Assembly: GCF_900289045.1 (NCBI RefSeq)
Contig: NZ_LT985188.1
Coordinates: 1 to 64,000 of the forward strand
Length of the DNA: 64,000 bases
Source of the DNA: Micropruina glycogenica
GTDB lineage: Bacteria; Actinomycetota; Actinomycetes; Propionibacteriales; Propionibacteriaceae
Direction: 5' to 3'
The notes under the pieces are model-generated. The model was not told the DNA's origin and searched no databases. It saw nothing but the letters and a program-made list of their open reading frames with translations. Below are positions 34,342 to 46,923 of this stretch, piece after piece. Both the position numbers and the translations under genes were made by a program. Positions within the stretch are counted from its first letter, which is position 1, and each line of letters opens with the position of its first letter.

Positions 34342-35103
34342 TCAGTGGCCGCTCTCGTCGACCGCCAGCACCGCGGCGCCGATGATGCCGGCGCGGTTCT
34401 GCAGTTCGGCGGGCACGATGGGGGTGCGCAGTTTCAGCTTGGGCAAGAACTTGTCTGCCTTCTTGCTCACGCCGCCGCCGACCACCAGCAGGTCGGGCGA
34501 AAACAGGAACTCCACGGTCTCGTAGTAGCGCTGCAACCGGGGCACGTACTCGTCCCAGCTCAGGCCCTCTTTGGTGCGAATGCTGGCGGCCGCCCGCTTC
34601 TCGGCGTCGTAGCCGTCGATCTCGAGATGACCGAGTTCTGAGTTGGGCACCAGCACCCCGCGGTAAATGATCGCCGACCCGATGCCGGTGCCCAGCGTGG
34701 TGACGATCACCAGGCCGGGGTTGCCGCGGGCCGCGCCGAACTTCACCTCGGCCACGCCGGCGGCGTCGGCGTCGTTGACCAGAACCACGTCGCGGCCGAG
34801 TGCGTCGGCGAAGATCTGCTGCGCGGGGCAGTTCACCCACGACGGGTGAATGTTCGCCGCCGACAACGTCACCCCGTGCTGCACGATCGCCGGAATGGTG
34901 AGCCCGATGGGGCCGTCGCCGAGTTCGTCGGCGAAGTTGGTCACGATCTCGCCGACCACTGCGGCCACATTGGCCGGAGTCGACTCTTGCGGTGTCTCGA
35001 TGCGCAGGCGATCAGAGGCGAAGTCGCCCGCGTCGAGGTCGACCAGGGCGCCTTTGATGCCTGATCCGCCGATGTCGATGCCGAGCGCGACGTTGCGTGT
35101 CAT
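34342..35103 (-). CDS. ppgK: Polyphosphate glucokinase
   Basis: A 253-aa ROK-family glucokinase. The phosphate motif is LGIDIGGSGIKGALVDL near the N-terminus, the catalytic Asp is in VLVNDADAAGVAE, and the adenosine/polyphosphate loop is TLGTGIGSAII. The SELGHLEIDG motif and the short length mark the actinobacterial polyphosphate/ATP-dependent type. It phosphorylates glucose to glucose-6-phosphate. The ATG at 35103 is preferred to one at 35157: TAATGT lies 7 bases before it on the minus strand and the family begins at this point. Confidence 0.93.
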   Translation of the reverse strand: MTRNVALGIDIGGSGIKGALVDLDAGDFASDRLRIETPQESTPANVAAVVGEIVTNFADELGDGPIGLTIPAIVQHGVTLSAANIHPSWVNCPAQQIFADALGRDVVLVNDADAAGVAEVKFGAARGNPGLVIVTTLGTGIGSAIIYRGVLVPNSELGHLEIDGYDAEKRAAASIRTKEGLSWDEYVPRLQRYYETVEFLFSPDLLVVGGGVSKKADKFLPKLKLRTPIVPAELQNRAGIIGAAVLAVDESGH

Positions 35104-35294
35104 GGCGCACACATTAGTGGCCCGTCCCCCCGCGGCGCTCGTGTTGGCCTGCGTCACGGACGGCTGCTTCGTCCGGCTCCTGACTCAGCGGCCGTTGACG
35201 TCTGTGGCACGCTGCGGGCAGGAACTGCGCAGAGGTTCAGGCTCACCGGTGTTCGCGAGTGGCGGGCGGCCGTGGCTGCCGACAGACTGGGTGC

Positions 35295-36263
35295 GTGAGT
35301 ACCTGGTTGGTCACCGGCGGCGCCGGCTACATCGGCGCGCACGTGGTGCGCGCGTTCAGTTCCGTGGGCATCACGCCCGTGGTGGTCGACGATCTGTCGA
35401 CCGGACGGGCGGCCTTCGTGCCGCCCGAGGTCACCCTGGTGCAGGGCGACATTCTCGACGTCGACCTGCTCACCGACACCCTCGATCGGTTCAACTGCAC
35501 CGGCGTGGTGCACGTCGCCGGCTTCAAGTACGCGGGCGTGTCGGTCAAGCGGCCGCTGCACACCTACACCCAGAACGTCACGGGCATGGTGAAGGTGCTC
35601 GACGCCATGCACCGGGCCGGCGTGAACAAGCTGGTGTTCAGCTCCAGCGCGGCGGTGTACGGCACGCCGTCCACCGAACTGGTCACCGAAGACTCGCCGA
35701 CCCACCCCGAATCGCCCTACGGCGAGAGCAAGCTGGTGGGCGAGTGGCTGATGAGTGACGTGGCACGCGCCTGGCCCGAGTTCTCGAGCGTCGCCCTGCG
35801 CTACTTCAACGTGGTCGGCTCGGCCACCGACGAGGTGTACGACATCAGTCCGCACAACCTGTTTCCGATCGTCATCGAGGCGCTGATCGAGGGCCGGACG
35901 CCGCAGGTGAACGGCACCGACTACGCCACCCCCGACGGCTCGTGCGTGCGCGACTACGTGCACGTGGGCGACCTCGCGATCTCGCACGTGGCGGCCGCCC
36001 AGGCGCTCGAGGCCGGTCGCGAACTGCTGCCCGCCTACAACCTGGGCAGCGGGGAAGGGCTTAGCGTGCTGCAGATCATGGACGCCATGCGTCGCGTCAC
36101 CGGTGTCGACTTCACCCCTGAGGTGGGTCCGCGCCGTGCGGGTGACCCCGCCCGAATCGTCGCGGACGGCACCGCGGCGGCCGCCGACCTCGACTGGCAG
36201 ATGCGGCACACCGTCGACGAGATGGTCGCCAGCGCGTGGAGTGCCCGCACCGCCCACAGCTGA
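35295..36263 (+). CDS. galE: UDP-glucose 4-epimerase
   Basis: A 322-aa short-chain dehydrogenase/epimerase. The NAD-binding loop is VTGGAGYIGAHV at residues 6-17, the catalytic Ser region is VFSSSAAVYGTP, and the Tyr-Lys pair is in SPYGESKL. Substrate-site motifs are LRYFNVVGS and RDYVHVGDLA. It interconverts UDP-glucose and UDP-galactose. The GTG at 35295 is used because it gives the standard N-terminus; CAGACT lies 6 bases before it. The lacZ-type operon 7 kb away would supply galactose to this step. Confidence 0.93.
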   Translation: MSTWLVTGGAGYIGAHVVRAFSSVGITPVVVDDLSTGRAAFVPPEVTLVQGDILDVDLLTDTLDRFNCTGVVHVAGFKYAGVSVKRPLHTYTQNVTGMVKVLDAMHRAGVNKLVFSSSAAVYGTPSTELVTEDSPTHPESPYGESKLVGEWLMSDVARAWPEFSSVALRYFNVVGSATDEVYDISPHNLFPIVIEALIEGRTPQVNGTDYATPDGSCVRDYVHVGDLAISHVAAAQALEAGRELLPAYNLGSGEGLSVLQIMDAMRRVTGVDFTPEVGPRRAGDPARIVADGTAAAADLDWQMRHTVDEMVASAWSARTAHS

Positions 36264-36465
36264 GGCCGGGACTTTCTTCAAACCGGCGAACGGGATTGTC
36301 ACTGTGACGGACCCTCCGTCATCCCGGCGCACGCCGGGATCTCACAACTGGACGGGGACGCCAGCACTCCTACGTCATCCGGGCGAACGCCGGGATCTCC
36401 CAACCGGACGGCCGCGAACGCCAGCTACCTCTGCAAGCGCGGCACGACACCAGACGGCGACATGC
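36264..36465. repeat. Intergenic palindromes, family C
   Basis: Two GTCATCC-GGCG(C/A)ACGCCGGGATCTC copies at about 36318-36343 and 36374-36399 flank the phrase CAACTGGACGGGGACGCC. They separate the convergent galE and PH-domain genes. No gene or clear terminator with a T-run was seen. Confidence 0.75.
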
Positions 36466-37980
36466 TCACTCGGCACTGCTGAACAAGCCGTCCAGTTTCC
36501 CGCTCCGTGCCCGCTCCGCCTCGGCGAACAGCAGCGCCCGGGCGGCGTCGGCGTCCAGGTGTAGGGCCGCGTTCACGGCCAGCGCCTGGGTGGTGTGCAC
36601 GGCAACCGAGGCCAGCCGCAACTTGCGCAGCAGCGGGCCCTGCTGCAGGGCTAGCGACTGCACCCGGGCGTGCGGCACGACGTGCTGCGTGCGGGTCAGC
36701 CAACCCATGCGGGTGACCAGCACCGAGCCGTCCCAGCCCCAGCCGACCCAGCCCTGGGCCAGCGGCTGCACCCAGCGGGCCCGCTGGGGGCTGGGTGTGA
36801 TCGCGATGGCGTCGAGGTCGAGCCCCGGCCAGATCGTGCGCAGCACCCGGTCGACCTCGGCCCGGGTGCCGATCGGCAGCAGAATGCTGGTGCGCCCGGC
36901 CTGATCTTCGTCTCGGGCCAGCCCGTGGTTGCCGAGCACCGACATGTCGACGCGGTAGTAGCCCAACCGACGCCACCACAGCGGCTGAGCGATGCGCAGC
37001 GACTGAATGCGATGCCGGGGCACCGACTGGCTGCTCAGACTGGTCAGGCCGCGGGTGATCTTGAGGCCCGGCCCGCTGCGTACGAACTGGTAGTGCCACT
37101 GGCCGATCACCCGGTGCACCACGAAACTCCACAGCCCGCCCAGCGCCGGCAGGGCGGCCCCGAGCAGCAGCCAGGGGTTGCCGAGCACCACGCTCGGCCC
37201 GCGGGGGTCGAGCGCGATCACCACCGCGATCATCACCGAGGCGGGCACCGTGAGCAGCAGAAACTCGTGCGAGAGCAGGGCGCCGATCACCAGCCGCCCC
37301 GACGGCACCCGCACGAGCACCTCGTCGCCGGCGGCGAGGTCGTCGAGCACCCCGGTGGTGCTCTGCCGGGTCACCTCGGCCGGCCGTTGGCCGTGCGCCC
37401 GGGCGAGCAGGTAGTCGCGCATGGCCGCCGCCCGCGCCCTCGACAGGTACCGCATGCGGTGGCCGCCCTCGGCGCCGACGTCGATGGTCACCTCGGCCAG
37501 GCCCAGCAGTCGGGCCGCGAAGGGTTCGGTGATGTCGACCGACTGAATGCGGTCGAACCGAATGCGTTCGGACGACTTGGTGAACACGCCCCGCTCGAGC
37601 CGCAACTCGCCGTGATCGACCACGAACGAGGTGGCCCGCCAGTCGAGGTAGGCGACCACCAACAGCGTCACCAGTACTGCGCCGACACCACCGCTCACCC
37701 AGGTCAGCGGCGGCAGGCGCAGCCCCTCGGGCCGACCCAGCAGGTCGCGGCCGATCGTCCAGGCCACGGCCACCACCAGCACCCAGGCCCGCACCAGCGG
37801 GGTGAGCGGGTGCGGCTTCTCGACCAGCGCGGGGGCCGACGGCGGGGTTCCCACCGGTACGTTGGACGACCCCGCGTGCGGCCAGGCCCGATCGTCGCGG
37901 TTCTCGGCAGGGCCCGGCTCACCGCTGCCGAGGGTCTGCGGCTGCACCGGCCCTGAGAACGAGCCCGGCGGAATGCTCAC
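36466..37980 (-). CDS. PH-domain (bPH2/YdbT-like) membrane protein
   Basis: A 504-aa membrane protein with repeated bacterial PH domains (DUF304). After a disordered, proline-rich N-terminus (1-70) come two helices, a PH module with HGELRLERGVFTKSSERIRFDRIQSVDITE, a second helix pair (about 215-275), and another module with LTSLSSQSVPRHRIQSLRIAQPLWWRRLGYYRVDM in the family pattern; a third lies near 410-460 (TRTQHVVPHARVQSLALQQGP). Such pairs (YdbS/YdbT) are common; function is unknown. Its ATG overlaps the upstream PH gene by 4 bases. Confidence 0.85.
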   Translation of the reverse strand: MSIPPGSFSGPVQPQTLGSGEPGPAENRDDRAWPHAGSSNVPVGTPPSAPALVEKPHPLTPLVRAWVLVVAVAWTIGRDLLGRPEGLRLPPLTWVSGGVGAVLVTLLVVAYLDWRATSFVVDHGELRLERGVFTKSSERIRFDRIQSVDITEPFAARLLGLAEVTIDVGAEGGHRMRYLSRARAAAMRDYLLARAHGQRPAEVTRQSTTGVLDDLAAGDEVLVRVPSGRLVIGALLSHEFLLLTVPASVMIAVVIALDPRGPSVVLGNPWLLLGAALPALGGLWSFVVHRVIGQWHYQFVRSGPGLKITRGLTSLSSQSVPRHRIQSLRIAQPLWWRRLGYYRVDMSVLGNHGLARDEDQAGRTSILLPIGTRAEVDRVLRTIWPGLDLDAIAITPSPQRARWVQPLAQGWVGWGWDGSVLVTRMGWLTRTQHVVPHARVQSLALQQGPLLRKLRLASVAVHTTQALAVNAALHLDADAARALLFAEAERARSGKLDGLFSSAE

Positions 37981-38465
37981 AGGCCGTCCTGATCGCCGAT
38001 GCCGATGGCGATCAACCGGTCGCGCAGCGCTTCGGCGTCACGTTGCGGCAGTCCCGGCACCCGGCCACCCGATTGCAGGCTGGCCGTGACCAGTTCGACG
38101 TTGGCCAGGCCGAGCGCGCGGGTCAACGGGCCGCTCTCGACCTTCACCGCCTGCATGCGGCCGTACGGAATGACGATCAGCTCACGCGACCAGAGCCCAT
38201 GGCTGAGGTACAGGTCGCCGTCACGTTCGAGGTAGCCCCAGGCCCGCACCCAACGCCCGAGCCTGAACCACTGCCACCCTGCGTAGCCGACGCCCAGGGC
38301 GATCAGGGCACCCGCCCAGCGGGGGTCGACGGCATGCCACAACACGGTGGCCACCACGCCGATCACAAGGGCGGTACCGATCAGCATGCGTGCGCGCAGC
38401 ACCATGGCGTAGGCGGGCGAGATGCGCCGCCAGCCGGCCGCCGGCGGCGCGAACAGGTCGTCCAT
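37977..38465 (-). CDS. PH-domain (bPH2/YdbS-like) membrane protein
   Basis: A 162-aa protein with two membrane helices (about residues 28-48 and 52-70) followed by one bacterial PH domain (GDLYLSHGLWSRELIVIPYGRMQAVKVESG split between strands). It is the short partner of the 504-aa protein, as in YdbS-YdbT pairs, and overlaps it by 4 bases. The ATG at 38465 is chosen because TACGCT (38473-38478, minus strand) stands 7 bases before it; a longer frame to 38519 lacks family character. Confidence 0.85.
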   Translation of the reverse strand: MDDLFAPPAAGWRRISPAYAMVLRARMLIGTALVIGVVATVLWHAVDPRWAGALIALGVGYAGWQWFRLGRWVRAWGYLERDGDLYLSHGLWSRELIVIPYGRMQAVKVESGPLTRALGLANVELVTASLQSGGRVPGLPQRDAEALRDRLIAIGIGDQDGL

Positions 38466-38529
38466 GTCGTTCAGCGTACGGGCCGACCCCGCACGGCCGA
38501 GCGGGGCGGGGGCGTCCATCTGGGACGGC

Positions 38530-39162
38530 TCAGCTGCCGCAGTCGCGGCGCTTGCGTTGCTTCTTGCTGAGGCCGCGCACCTCGACCCCGCCGAACCCGA
38601 TGAAGCCCTTGACGATCACGGTGGGCGCGCCGGGCGTGGGAGGCATGGTCTTGGTGTCTGAGCCACCGAAGACCGCCATGCACTCGTTGCGCACCGTGGT
38701 GCCGTCGGGCACCGTGATCTCGATGCCGCCGAACAGGCAGAACACGTTGATCTCGCACACGTTGTCGGTGAAGACGGCCTGGGTGAGGTCGAGTTCCGCC
38801 CCGCCGAACAGGGTCAGCACGCTGAGATTGCGCCGCGGCTGCCACACGCCCTTGCGCGCCGCACCGCTGAAGATGGCGACGATCATCTCGGGGCCGGTGT
38901 CGGGGCCGACCGGTGCGGACGACCAGGTCGGGGTCAAGGCCGGACCGGGAACCACCACGAGGTCACGGGTGAGCGGCACCAGATCGTCGAAGGTCTGGGC
39001 CTGATTGGCGGCCTGCGTGCGCTCGGCATGCTCGGCCGGGGTGATGCGGCCTTCGGCCAGGGCGGCGTCGAGCAGGGTGAGCACCTTGGTCTTGTCGCTC
39101 GCGTTCACGGCCAGGTCGCCGCCGTAGGCGGGCCCGACGTCGGTCGGTTCGGCGTAACTCAT
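38530..39162 (-). CDS. DUF1707 / LiaF-like domain protein
   Basis: A 210-aa cytoplasmic protein. Residues about 20-65 are a DUF1707 (SHOCT-like) helix pair with VLTLLDAALAEGRITPAEHAERT. The C-terminal part (85-195) is a LiaF-type beta helix with NLSVLTLFGGAELDLTQA and INVFCLFGGIEITVPDG, two turns of the 'xxxFGGxxI' repeat. LiaF-like domains are linked to cell-wall stress signalling in Firmicutes; here no two-component genes adjoin. The ATG at 39162 has TAGCGT 7 bases before it on the minus strand. Confidence 0.85.
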   Translation of the reverse strand: MSYAEPTDVGPAYGGDLAVNASDKTKVLTLLDAALAEGRITPAEHAERTQAANQAQTFDDLVPLTRDLVVVPGPALTPTWSSAPVGPDTGPEMIVAIFSGAARKGVWQPRRNLSVLTLFGGAELDLTQAVFTDNVCEINVFCLFGGIEITVPDGTTVRNECMAVFGGSDTKTMPPTPGAPTVIVKGFIGFGGVEVRGLSKKQRKRRDCGS

Positions 39163-39271
39163 GGTTCTGACGCTAGCCCCGTGCGGCGACGATGGGCACC
39201 CGGGCGAGGAGTCTCCAGGGCACAGGCGGGGGACACCCTGAGCCGTTGTGCGTCGGCCACGACGCGCCCGC

Positions 39272-39277
39272 TAGACT
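39272..39277 (+). promoter_or_regulatory. -10 element of tRNA-Gly promoter
   Basis: TAGACT lies 20 bases before the tRNA 5' end. A weak TTGTGC at 39246-39251 could be the -35 box, although a 20-base spacing is longer than ideal. Confidence 0.5.
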
Positions 39278-39297
39278 GACGGCGGTCAGCGCGCCTC

Positions 39298-39368
39298 GCG
39301 GGCGTAGTTCAATGGCAGAACATCAGCTTCCCAAGCTGAGAATGCGGGTTCGATTCCCGTCGCCCGCT
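39298..39368 (+). tRNA. tRNA-Gly (anticodon CCC)
   Basis: A 71-nt cloverleaf. The acceptor stem GCGGGCG (39298-39304) pairs with CGCCCGC (39361-39367), with T as discriminator. The anticodon stem is TCAGC/GCTGA with loop TTCCCAA, giving anticodon CCC, which reads GGG. The T arm GCGGG-TTCGATT-CCCGT is normal. The CCA end is not encoded. No terminator hairpin was seen downstream, and no integrase or attachment-site duplication was seen next to it. Confidence 0.93.
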
Positions 39369-39464
39369 CTCATCTTCTAGGGGGCTTGAGCGCCTCGACT
39401 CCCAGTGCCGCACGACTTGTCGCGACCGGTCCGGCCGGGCTCTTGGACGAGTTCAACCATCGGG

Positions 39465-40210
39465 TCAGCGCTCCTGGGGCGTGGCGAACCTGACTTGCCA
39501 GGGCCGCACCAGCACGTCGAAGAGTCCTTCGGCGACGCTCGCGTCCTGTTGGTGGGCGGCCTCGACCAACTCGCCGACCTTGTCACCCGGCACCCGCGCC
39601 ACCGTGAGCCCGGCACCGTCCTGATCGCCCAGCGGACCGGCCGCCACGAGCCAGCCACGGCCGTCGAGCCACTGCAGAAAGGCCACGTGCCGGCGAAGCG
39701 GTCATCGGCGAAGACCGAGAGCTCAGGGGTCAGATTCGAGGTGTGCCGCAGCGCGAACCACGCCGCCACGGTGGGTGCGGCCGGCTCGGTGCCGATCGCA
39801 TCGCCGAGCCGCGCCATCACCAACGGCCAGCCGTTGCGGTACTCCTCGCGGGCCGCCGCGGGTTCGGCGAGCCGCTCCCAACCAGTGTGGGTGAGCGTGA
39901 CCAAAGTCGTGCCGTCCGCCAACTCGACGAAGGTCACCTCGACGTGCGAGGCCGGCTCATCGGGACGTCCGGGGTGCCAGGAGAACGCCAGCCGTTCGGG
40001 CGGTTCCCAGGCCGTGACCTCGCCCCACTCGTGGGTGTCGCCGTCGGCCGCGGTCTCTACCAGCCGTCCATTCTTGAACTCGACGGACGACCCCGCCCCG
40101 CCCACGCTGAACCGCTCCAGGGGCCACCACAGGCCGATCTCGGTGGTGAACACGGCGAAGGCGCGGCCTGCCGTGGCGGCGACCACGATCTGCCGGTGCA
40201 GCGGCGTCAT
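39465..40210 (-). pseudogene. SRPBCC-YciI fusion gene with a frameshift
   Basis: The first part (from ATG at 40210) encodes an SRPBCC/AHSA1 domain of about 150 residues, then a linker and SVFADDRFAG. At about 39685-39692 the frame breaks: the original frame runs on as unrelated sequence to 39377, while another frame continues the expected YciI-like domain (HVAFLQWLDGRGWLVAAGPL and RVPGDKVGELVEAA) to a stop at 39465. One missing base explains the break. Related actinobacterial proteins have the same SRPBCC-YciI order in one frame. It is either a recent pseudogene or a sequencing error. It overlaps the upstream ArsR gene by 4 bases. Confidence 0.75.
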
Positions 40211-40494
40211 TTCTGCTGCTCGAGATGCCGGGCGAAGGCGGTCAGCGCGGCCGTCCAGGTGTCGGCGAACCAGCGCTGCGCCACCGCGTAACCCTCAGGT
40301 GCGAGCGCGTACAGGTTGCGGGTGCCCACGCTGTGGTGGCTGACCAACCCGGCGCACTGCAGCACCTTCAGGTGCTTGCTCACCGCCGGCCGGCCGACGG
40401 CCACGCGCTCGGCGAGCACCCCTACGGCAACGGGCTCGTCGCCGATCGCGCGCAACAACTGACGCCTGGTGTGGTCGCACAGTGCGTCGAACAC
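40207..40494 (-). CDS. ArsR-family regulator (SRPBCC-linked)
   Basis: A 95-aa winged-helix repressor: FDALCDHTRRQLLRAI at the start, the recognition helix in AVGRPAVSKHLKVLQCAGLV, and the wing VGTRNLYAL. No metal-site Cys motif is present. It begins at a GTG (40494), the only usable start, and overlaps the SRPBCC gene downstream by 4 bases (ATGA), so repressor and target are one operon. A palindrome 37 bases upstream may be its operator. It is the second ArsR/SRPBCC module in this window. Confidence 0.85.
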   Translation of the reverse strand: MFDALCDHTRRQLLRAIGDEPVAVGVLAERVAVGRPAVSKHLKVLQCAGLVSHHSVGTRNLYALAPEGYAVAQRWFADTWTAALTAFARHLEQQK

Positions 40495-40530
40495 CTCGTC
40501 GGCAAGCGGTAACGTCGTTCGCTTGCTCTA

Positions 40531-40545
40531 CAGCAACCGTTGCTG
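40531..40545. promoter_or_regulatory. Probable ArsR operator
   Basis: CAGCAAC-C-GTTGCTG is a perfect 7-base-arm palindrome with a single central base, 37 bases upstream of the ArsR start, between it and the next gene upstream. The GTTG/CAAC core resembles the core of the 18480-18501 palindrome that serves the other ArsR gene. Confidence 0.6.
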
Positions 40546-40572
40546 CAGGGTAACCATTGCCGAAAGGACGGT

Positions 40573-41430
40573 TCAGCGATAGCGCGGCAGCGGGCCGTAG
40601 AAGACGTTCTGAATCGGCTGCGAGTAGGCCGTCTGTGGGTGCCGCACGGCCTGCCAGCGGGCGAAGAACGGCCTTGTCGCCGGCAGCCACAGCGCCGCGG
40701 CCCCGAGTGCAACGAAGCCGATCGTGACGGCCGCGATCGGGGTGAGCAACAGCGACAGCAGCGACACCCCGAGCGCGACCAGCCCGCCGATGCGCGTCCA
40801 GTCGTAGCCGGCGAACGCGTAGTAGCCGATCACCGCTGCGGTGCCGGCCACGGCCACCGCGATTACGCAACAGACGATCGCGAAGAACACCCGCCAGCCG
40901 CTGGCGGGTTCGGACGGGAACTGCGCGGTCAGCCAGGTGGCCTCGTTGAACTTGTCGTCTTTGGTCCAGCCGTCGGCCACCTCGACCCAGGGCGAGGCCA
41001 TCACCCACATGGCGAGCAGCAGGCCCACGGTGACGGTGATCGCGCCGCCGAACATCAGCACCGCCGAGGCCCAGATCGTCCACGGCCGCACGGGTTGGCC
41101 GGTCTTCTCGCTCAACTTGGCCAACCCGGGCGGGGTAACGGCCGGAGCGCTGAGCATATCGATGTGCCCCGGACCCGCCGCGCTCGCGACGGCCCCGGTC
41201 GGCTGTTCGGCGGGCGGGGTCAGCGGCGCCGGCATGGGCGTGGTGGGCAGCGGCTGAGTCGGCAGGGGCACGGTCGGGGGCGGGTAGCCGGCGCCCGGCT
41301 GAACCTGCGCCCAGGTCGGCGGCGGCGGGGTCGTTCCGGACGGCTGGTCGCCGGGCGCCTGCCCAGGGGTCGGCTGCGCTCCGTCCCCTTGGGGGCGGAT
41401 CGGGTCACCGGTTGGTGCTGGCCAGCTCAT
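40573..41430 (-). CDS. Proline-rich membrane protein, unknown function
   Basis: A 285-aa protein. Residues 1-105 are proline-, glycine- and threonine-rich and probably disordered in the cytoplasm. Four membrane helices follow (about 120-142, 180-203, 212-235 and 235-252) with an extracellular loop of about 35 residues (WVEVADGWTKDDKF...) after the first. I do not recognise the family. A strong AGGAGG ribosome site lies 3-4 bases before the ATG at 41430. Confidence 0.75.
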   Translation of the reverse strand: MSWPAPTGDPIRPQGDGAQPTPGQAPGDQPSGTTPPPPTWAQVQPGAGYPPPTVPLPTQPLPTTPMPAPLTPPAEQPTGAVASAAGPGHIDMLSAPAVTPPGLAKLSEKTGQPVRPWTIWASAVLMFGGAITVTVGLLLAMWVMASPWVEVADGWTKDDKFNEATWLTAQFPSEPASGWRVFFAIVCCVIAVAVAGTAAVIGYYAFAGYDWTRIGGLVALGVSLLSLLLTPIAAVTIGFVALGAAALWLPATRPFFARWQAVRHPQTAYSQPIQNVFYGPLPRYR

Positions 41431-41470
41431 CGTCCTCCTGAATCCGCGACCAGCCTACCGAGCCGGCGAA

Positions 41471-42076
41471 TCACCAGCTCTCGACGAGAATCTCTTGCAT
41501 CGCCCGGCCCAGGCCACGCACCAGGTCGCGGTCGGACGCCGCCTCGAGCGCCTGCAATCTGAGGATGTAGCGGCTGAGCGCCATGCCCAGCACGAGGCTC
41601 ACCGCGAGCTGGGCCCGCAGGCGATAGTCACGATGACCGAGCTGCTCGGCGATCGGGCCGAACACCTCCTTCGACATGAACTCGCTGAGCGGCCGCTGCA
41701 CGATGTCGGCCGCCACCGCGGAGCGGAGCATGGCGGTGAACCGGTCGCGGCCGCTCTCGGGGCTGTCGTAGGCGGCCAGAAAGGCGGCCACGGCCCGCTC
41801 GCCGATCTGTTCGCGCGGGCCGTTCAGCACGTCGCTCACCACCTGGCCGGCTTCGAGCGGAAGGTCGAGCACGGTCTGGGCGAACAGGTCGGACTTGCTG
41901 GAGAAGTAGTGATGAATCAGCGCCGGGTCGACGTCGGCCTCGCGCGCGATGGCGCGCAGCGACACCTTGTCGTAGCCGATCGTCGAGAACAGGGTGAGCG
42001 CGGCGCGGCAGATGGTGCCGCGGGTATCGGCGCGGCCCGGCCGGCGCCCGCGCGGCTTCGCGGGGGAGTCCGTCAT
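41471..42076 (-). CDS. TetR-family transcriptional regulator
   Basis: A 201-aa TetR-type repressor. The HTH is at residues about 22-65 with ICRAALTLFSTIGYDKVSLRAIAREADV and DPALIHHYFSSKSDLFAQTV. The ligand domain has the tail FMSKEVFGPIAEQLGHRDYRLRAQ seen in the TetR_C family of drug- or lipid-linked regulators. GAGAGGAAG serves as ribosome site. It is divergent from the HAD gene with a 222-base gap in which I found no perfect palindrome, so its target is unknown. Confidence 0.88.
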   Translation of the reverse strand: MTDSPAKPRGRRPGRADTRGTICRAALTLFSTIGYDKVSLRAIAREADVDPALIHHYFSSKSDLFAQTVLDLPLEAGQVVSDVLNGPREQIGERAVAAFLAAYDSPESGRDRFTAMLRSAVAADIVQRPLSEFMSKEVFGPIAEQLGHRDYRLRAQLAVSLVLGMALSRYILRLQALEAASDRDLVRGLGRAMQEILVESW

Positions 42077-42286
42077 GCGCTTCCTCTCTCACCTGCCGGC
42101 GGACGCGGGGGGTCCCGTCGCGGCCCGACCAGCCACCGGCCGGTCCCATCGAAGCCGGCCCGCGGTGGCCGCCGTCCCACGTTGCTCAGGTTCGGCGTCC
42201 TTGCTCAGGTTTGAACCTATGCAACGAACCCAGGGCTGAGCAACGTCCCGCGAGGGTGGTGAACACGGGACGCCCGCCGGGCAGAT

Positions 42287-42292
42287 TAGGCT
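42287..42292 (+). promoter_or_regulatory. -10 element of leaderless promoter (HAD gene)
   Basis: TAGGCT ends 6 bases before the GTG at 42299, with no ribosome site between. Confidence 0.6.
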
Positions 42293-42298
42293 GACCCG

Positions 42299-42946
42299 GT
42301 GAATTTCGTGGCGCCGAAGACCGTTCTGTTCGACCTCGACGGCACGCTTGCCGACACCGTCCCGCTGATCGTCGCGACCTTCCAGCGCACGGTGTCGCAG
42401 GCGCTGGGCTGGGAACCGACGCTCGCGCAGTGCAAGGAGTGGATCGGGCGGTCGCTGACCGAGACGTTCACCACACTGGCGCCCGAGGTGGCCGACGAGC
42501 TGACCGCGCGCTACCTGGAGTGGAACCTGGCCAACCACCAGGCCTATGTGCGGCCCTTCGACGGGGTCGGTGCCCTGATCGGGGGACTGCGGGCGTCCGG
42601 CCGACCGTTCGGGGTAGTCACGTCCAAGCGGCACGCATCGGCCCTGGTCAGCCTGGAGTGCGTCGGCCTGACCGGGCAGATCCCGCTGTTGGTCACCGAG
42701 GAGGACACCGCCACCCACAAGCCCTCGCCCGAACCGCTGCTGCATGCCCTGAACCAGATGGGTGCGGACGCCGCGGACGCCGTCTACGTCGGGGACGCCA
42801 TCGTCGATATGCAGGCGGCCCGGGCGGCCGGTGTCCGGGGCATCGGGGTCACCTGGGGAGCGGCGAGCGCCGAGGAGCTCCGTGCCGCCGAACCGACCGC
42901 GGTCGTGCACAGCGTCGGCGAACTGCAGACCCTGCTCGGCCTGTAA
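42299..42946 (+). CDS. HAD-superfamily phosphatase (PpaX/Gph-like)
   Basis: A 215-aa HAD hydrolase. Motif I with the nucleophile is VLFDLDGTLADT (residues about 8-19), motif II is VVTSKRH, motif III is the Lys of HKPSPEPLLHAL, and motif IV is YVGDAIVDMQAARAAG. A helical cap lies between motifs I and II. The closest types are phosphoglycolate phosphatase and pyrophosphatase PpaX; the substrate cannot be fixed. It is convergent with lacZ, the stops being 25 bases apart. Confidence 0.88.
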   Translation: MNFVAPKTVLFDLDGTLADTVPLIVATFQRTVSQALGWEPTLAQCKEWIGRSLTETFTTLAPEVADELTARYLEWNLANHQAYVRPFDGVGALIGGLRASGRPFGVVTSKRHASALVSLECVGLTGQIPLLVTEEDTATHKPSPEPLLHALNQMGADAADAVYVGDAIVDMQAARAAGVRGIGVTWGAASAEELRAAEPTAVVHSVGELQTLLGL

Positions 42947-42971
42947 CGGACGCAGCGCCGCACGGACGTCC

Positions 42972-46919
<3,948 letters not shown>

Positions 46920-46923
<4 letters not shown>

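Noticed and set aside
39298-42100. A genomic island inserted at tRNA-Gly
   Set aside because: No integrase and no repeated tRNA 3' end was seen; the loss of repeats begins here, but that alone does not show integration.
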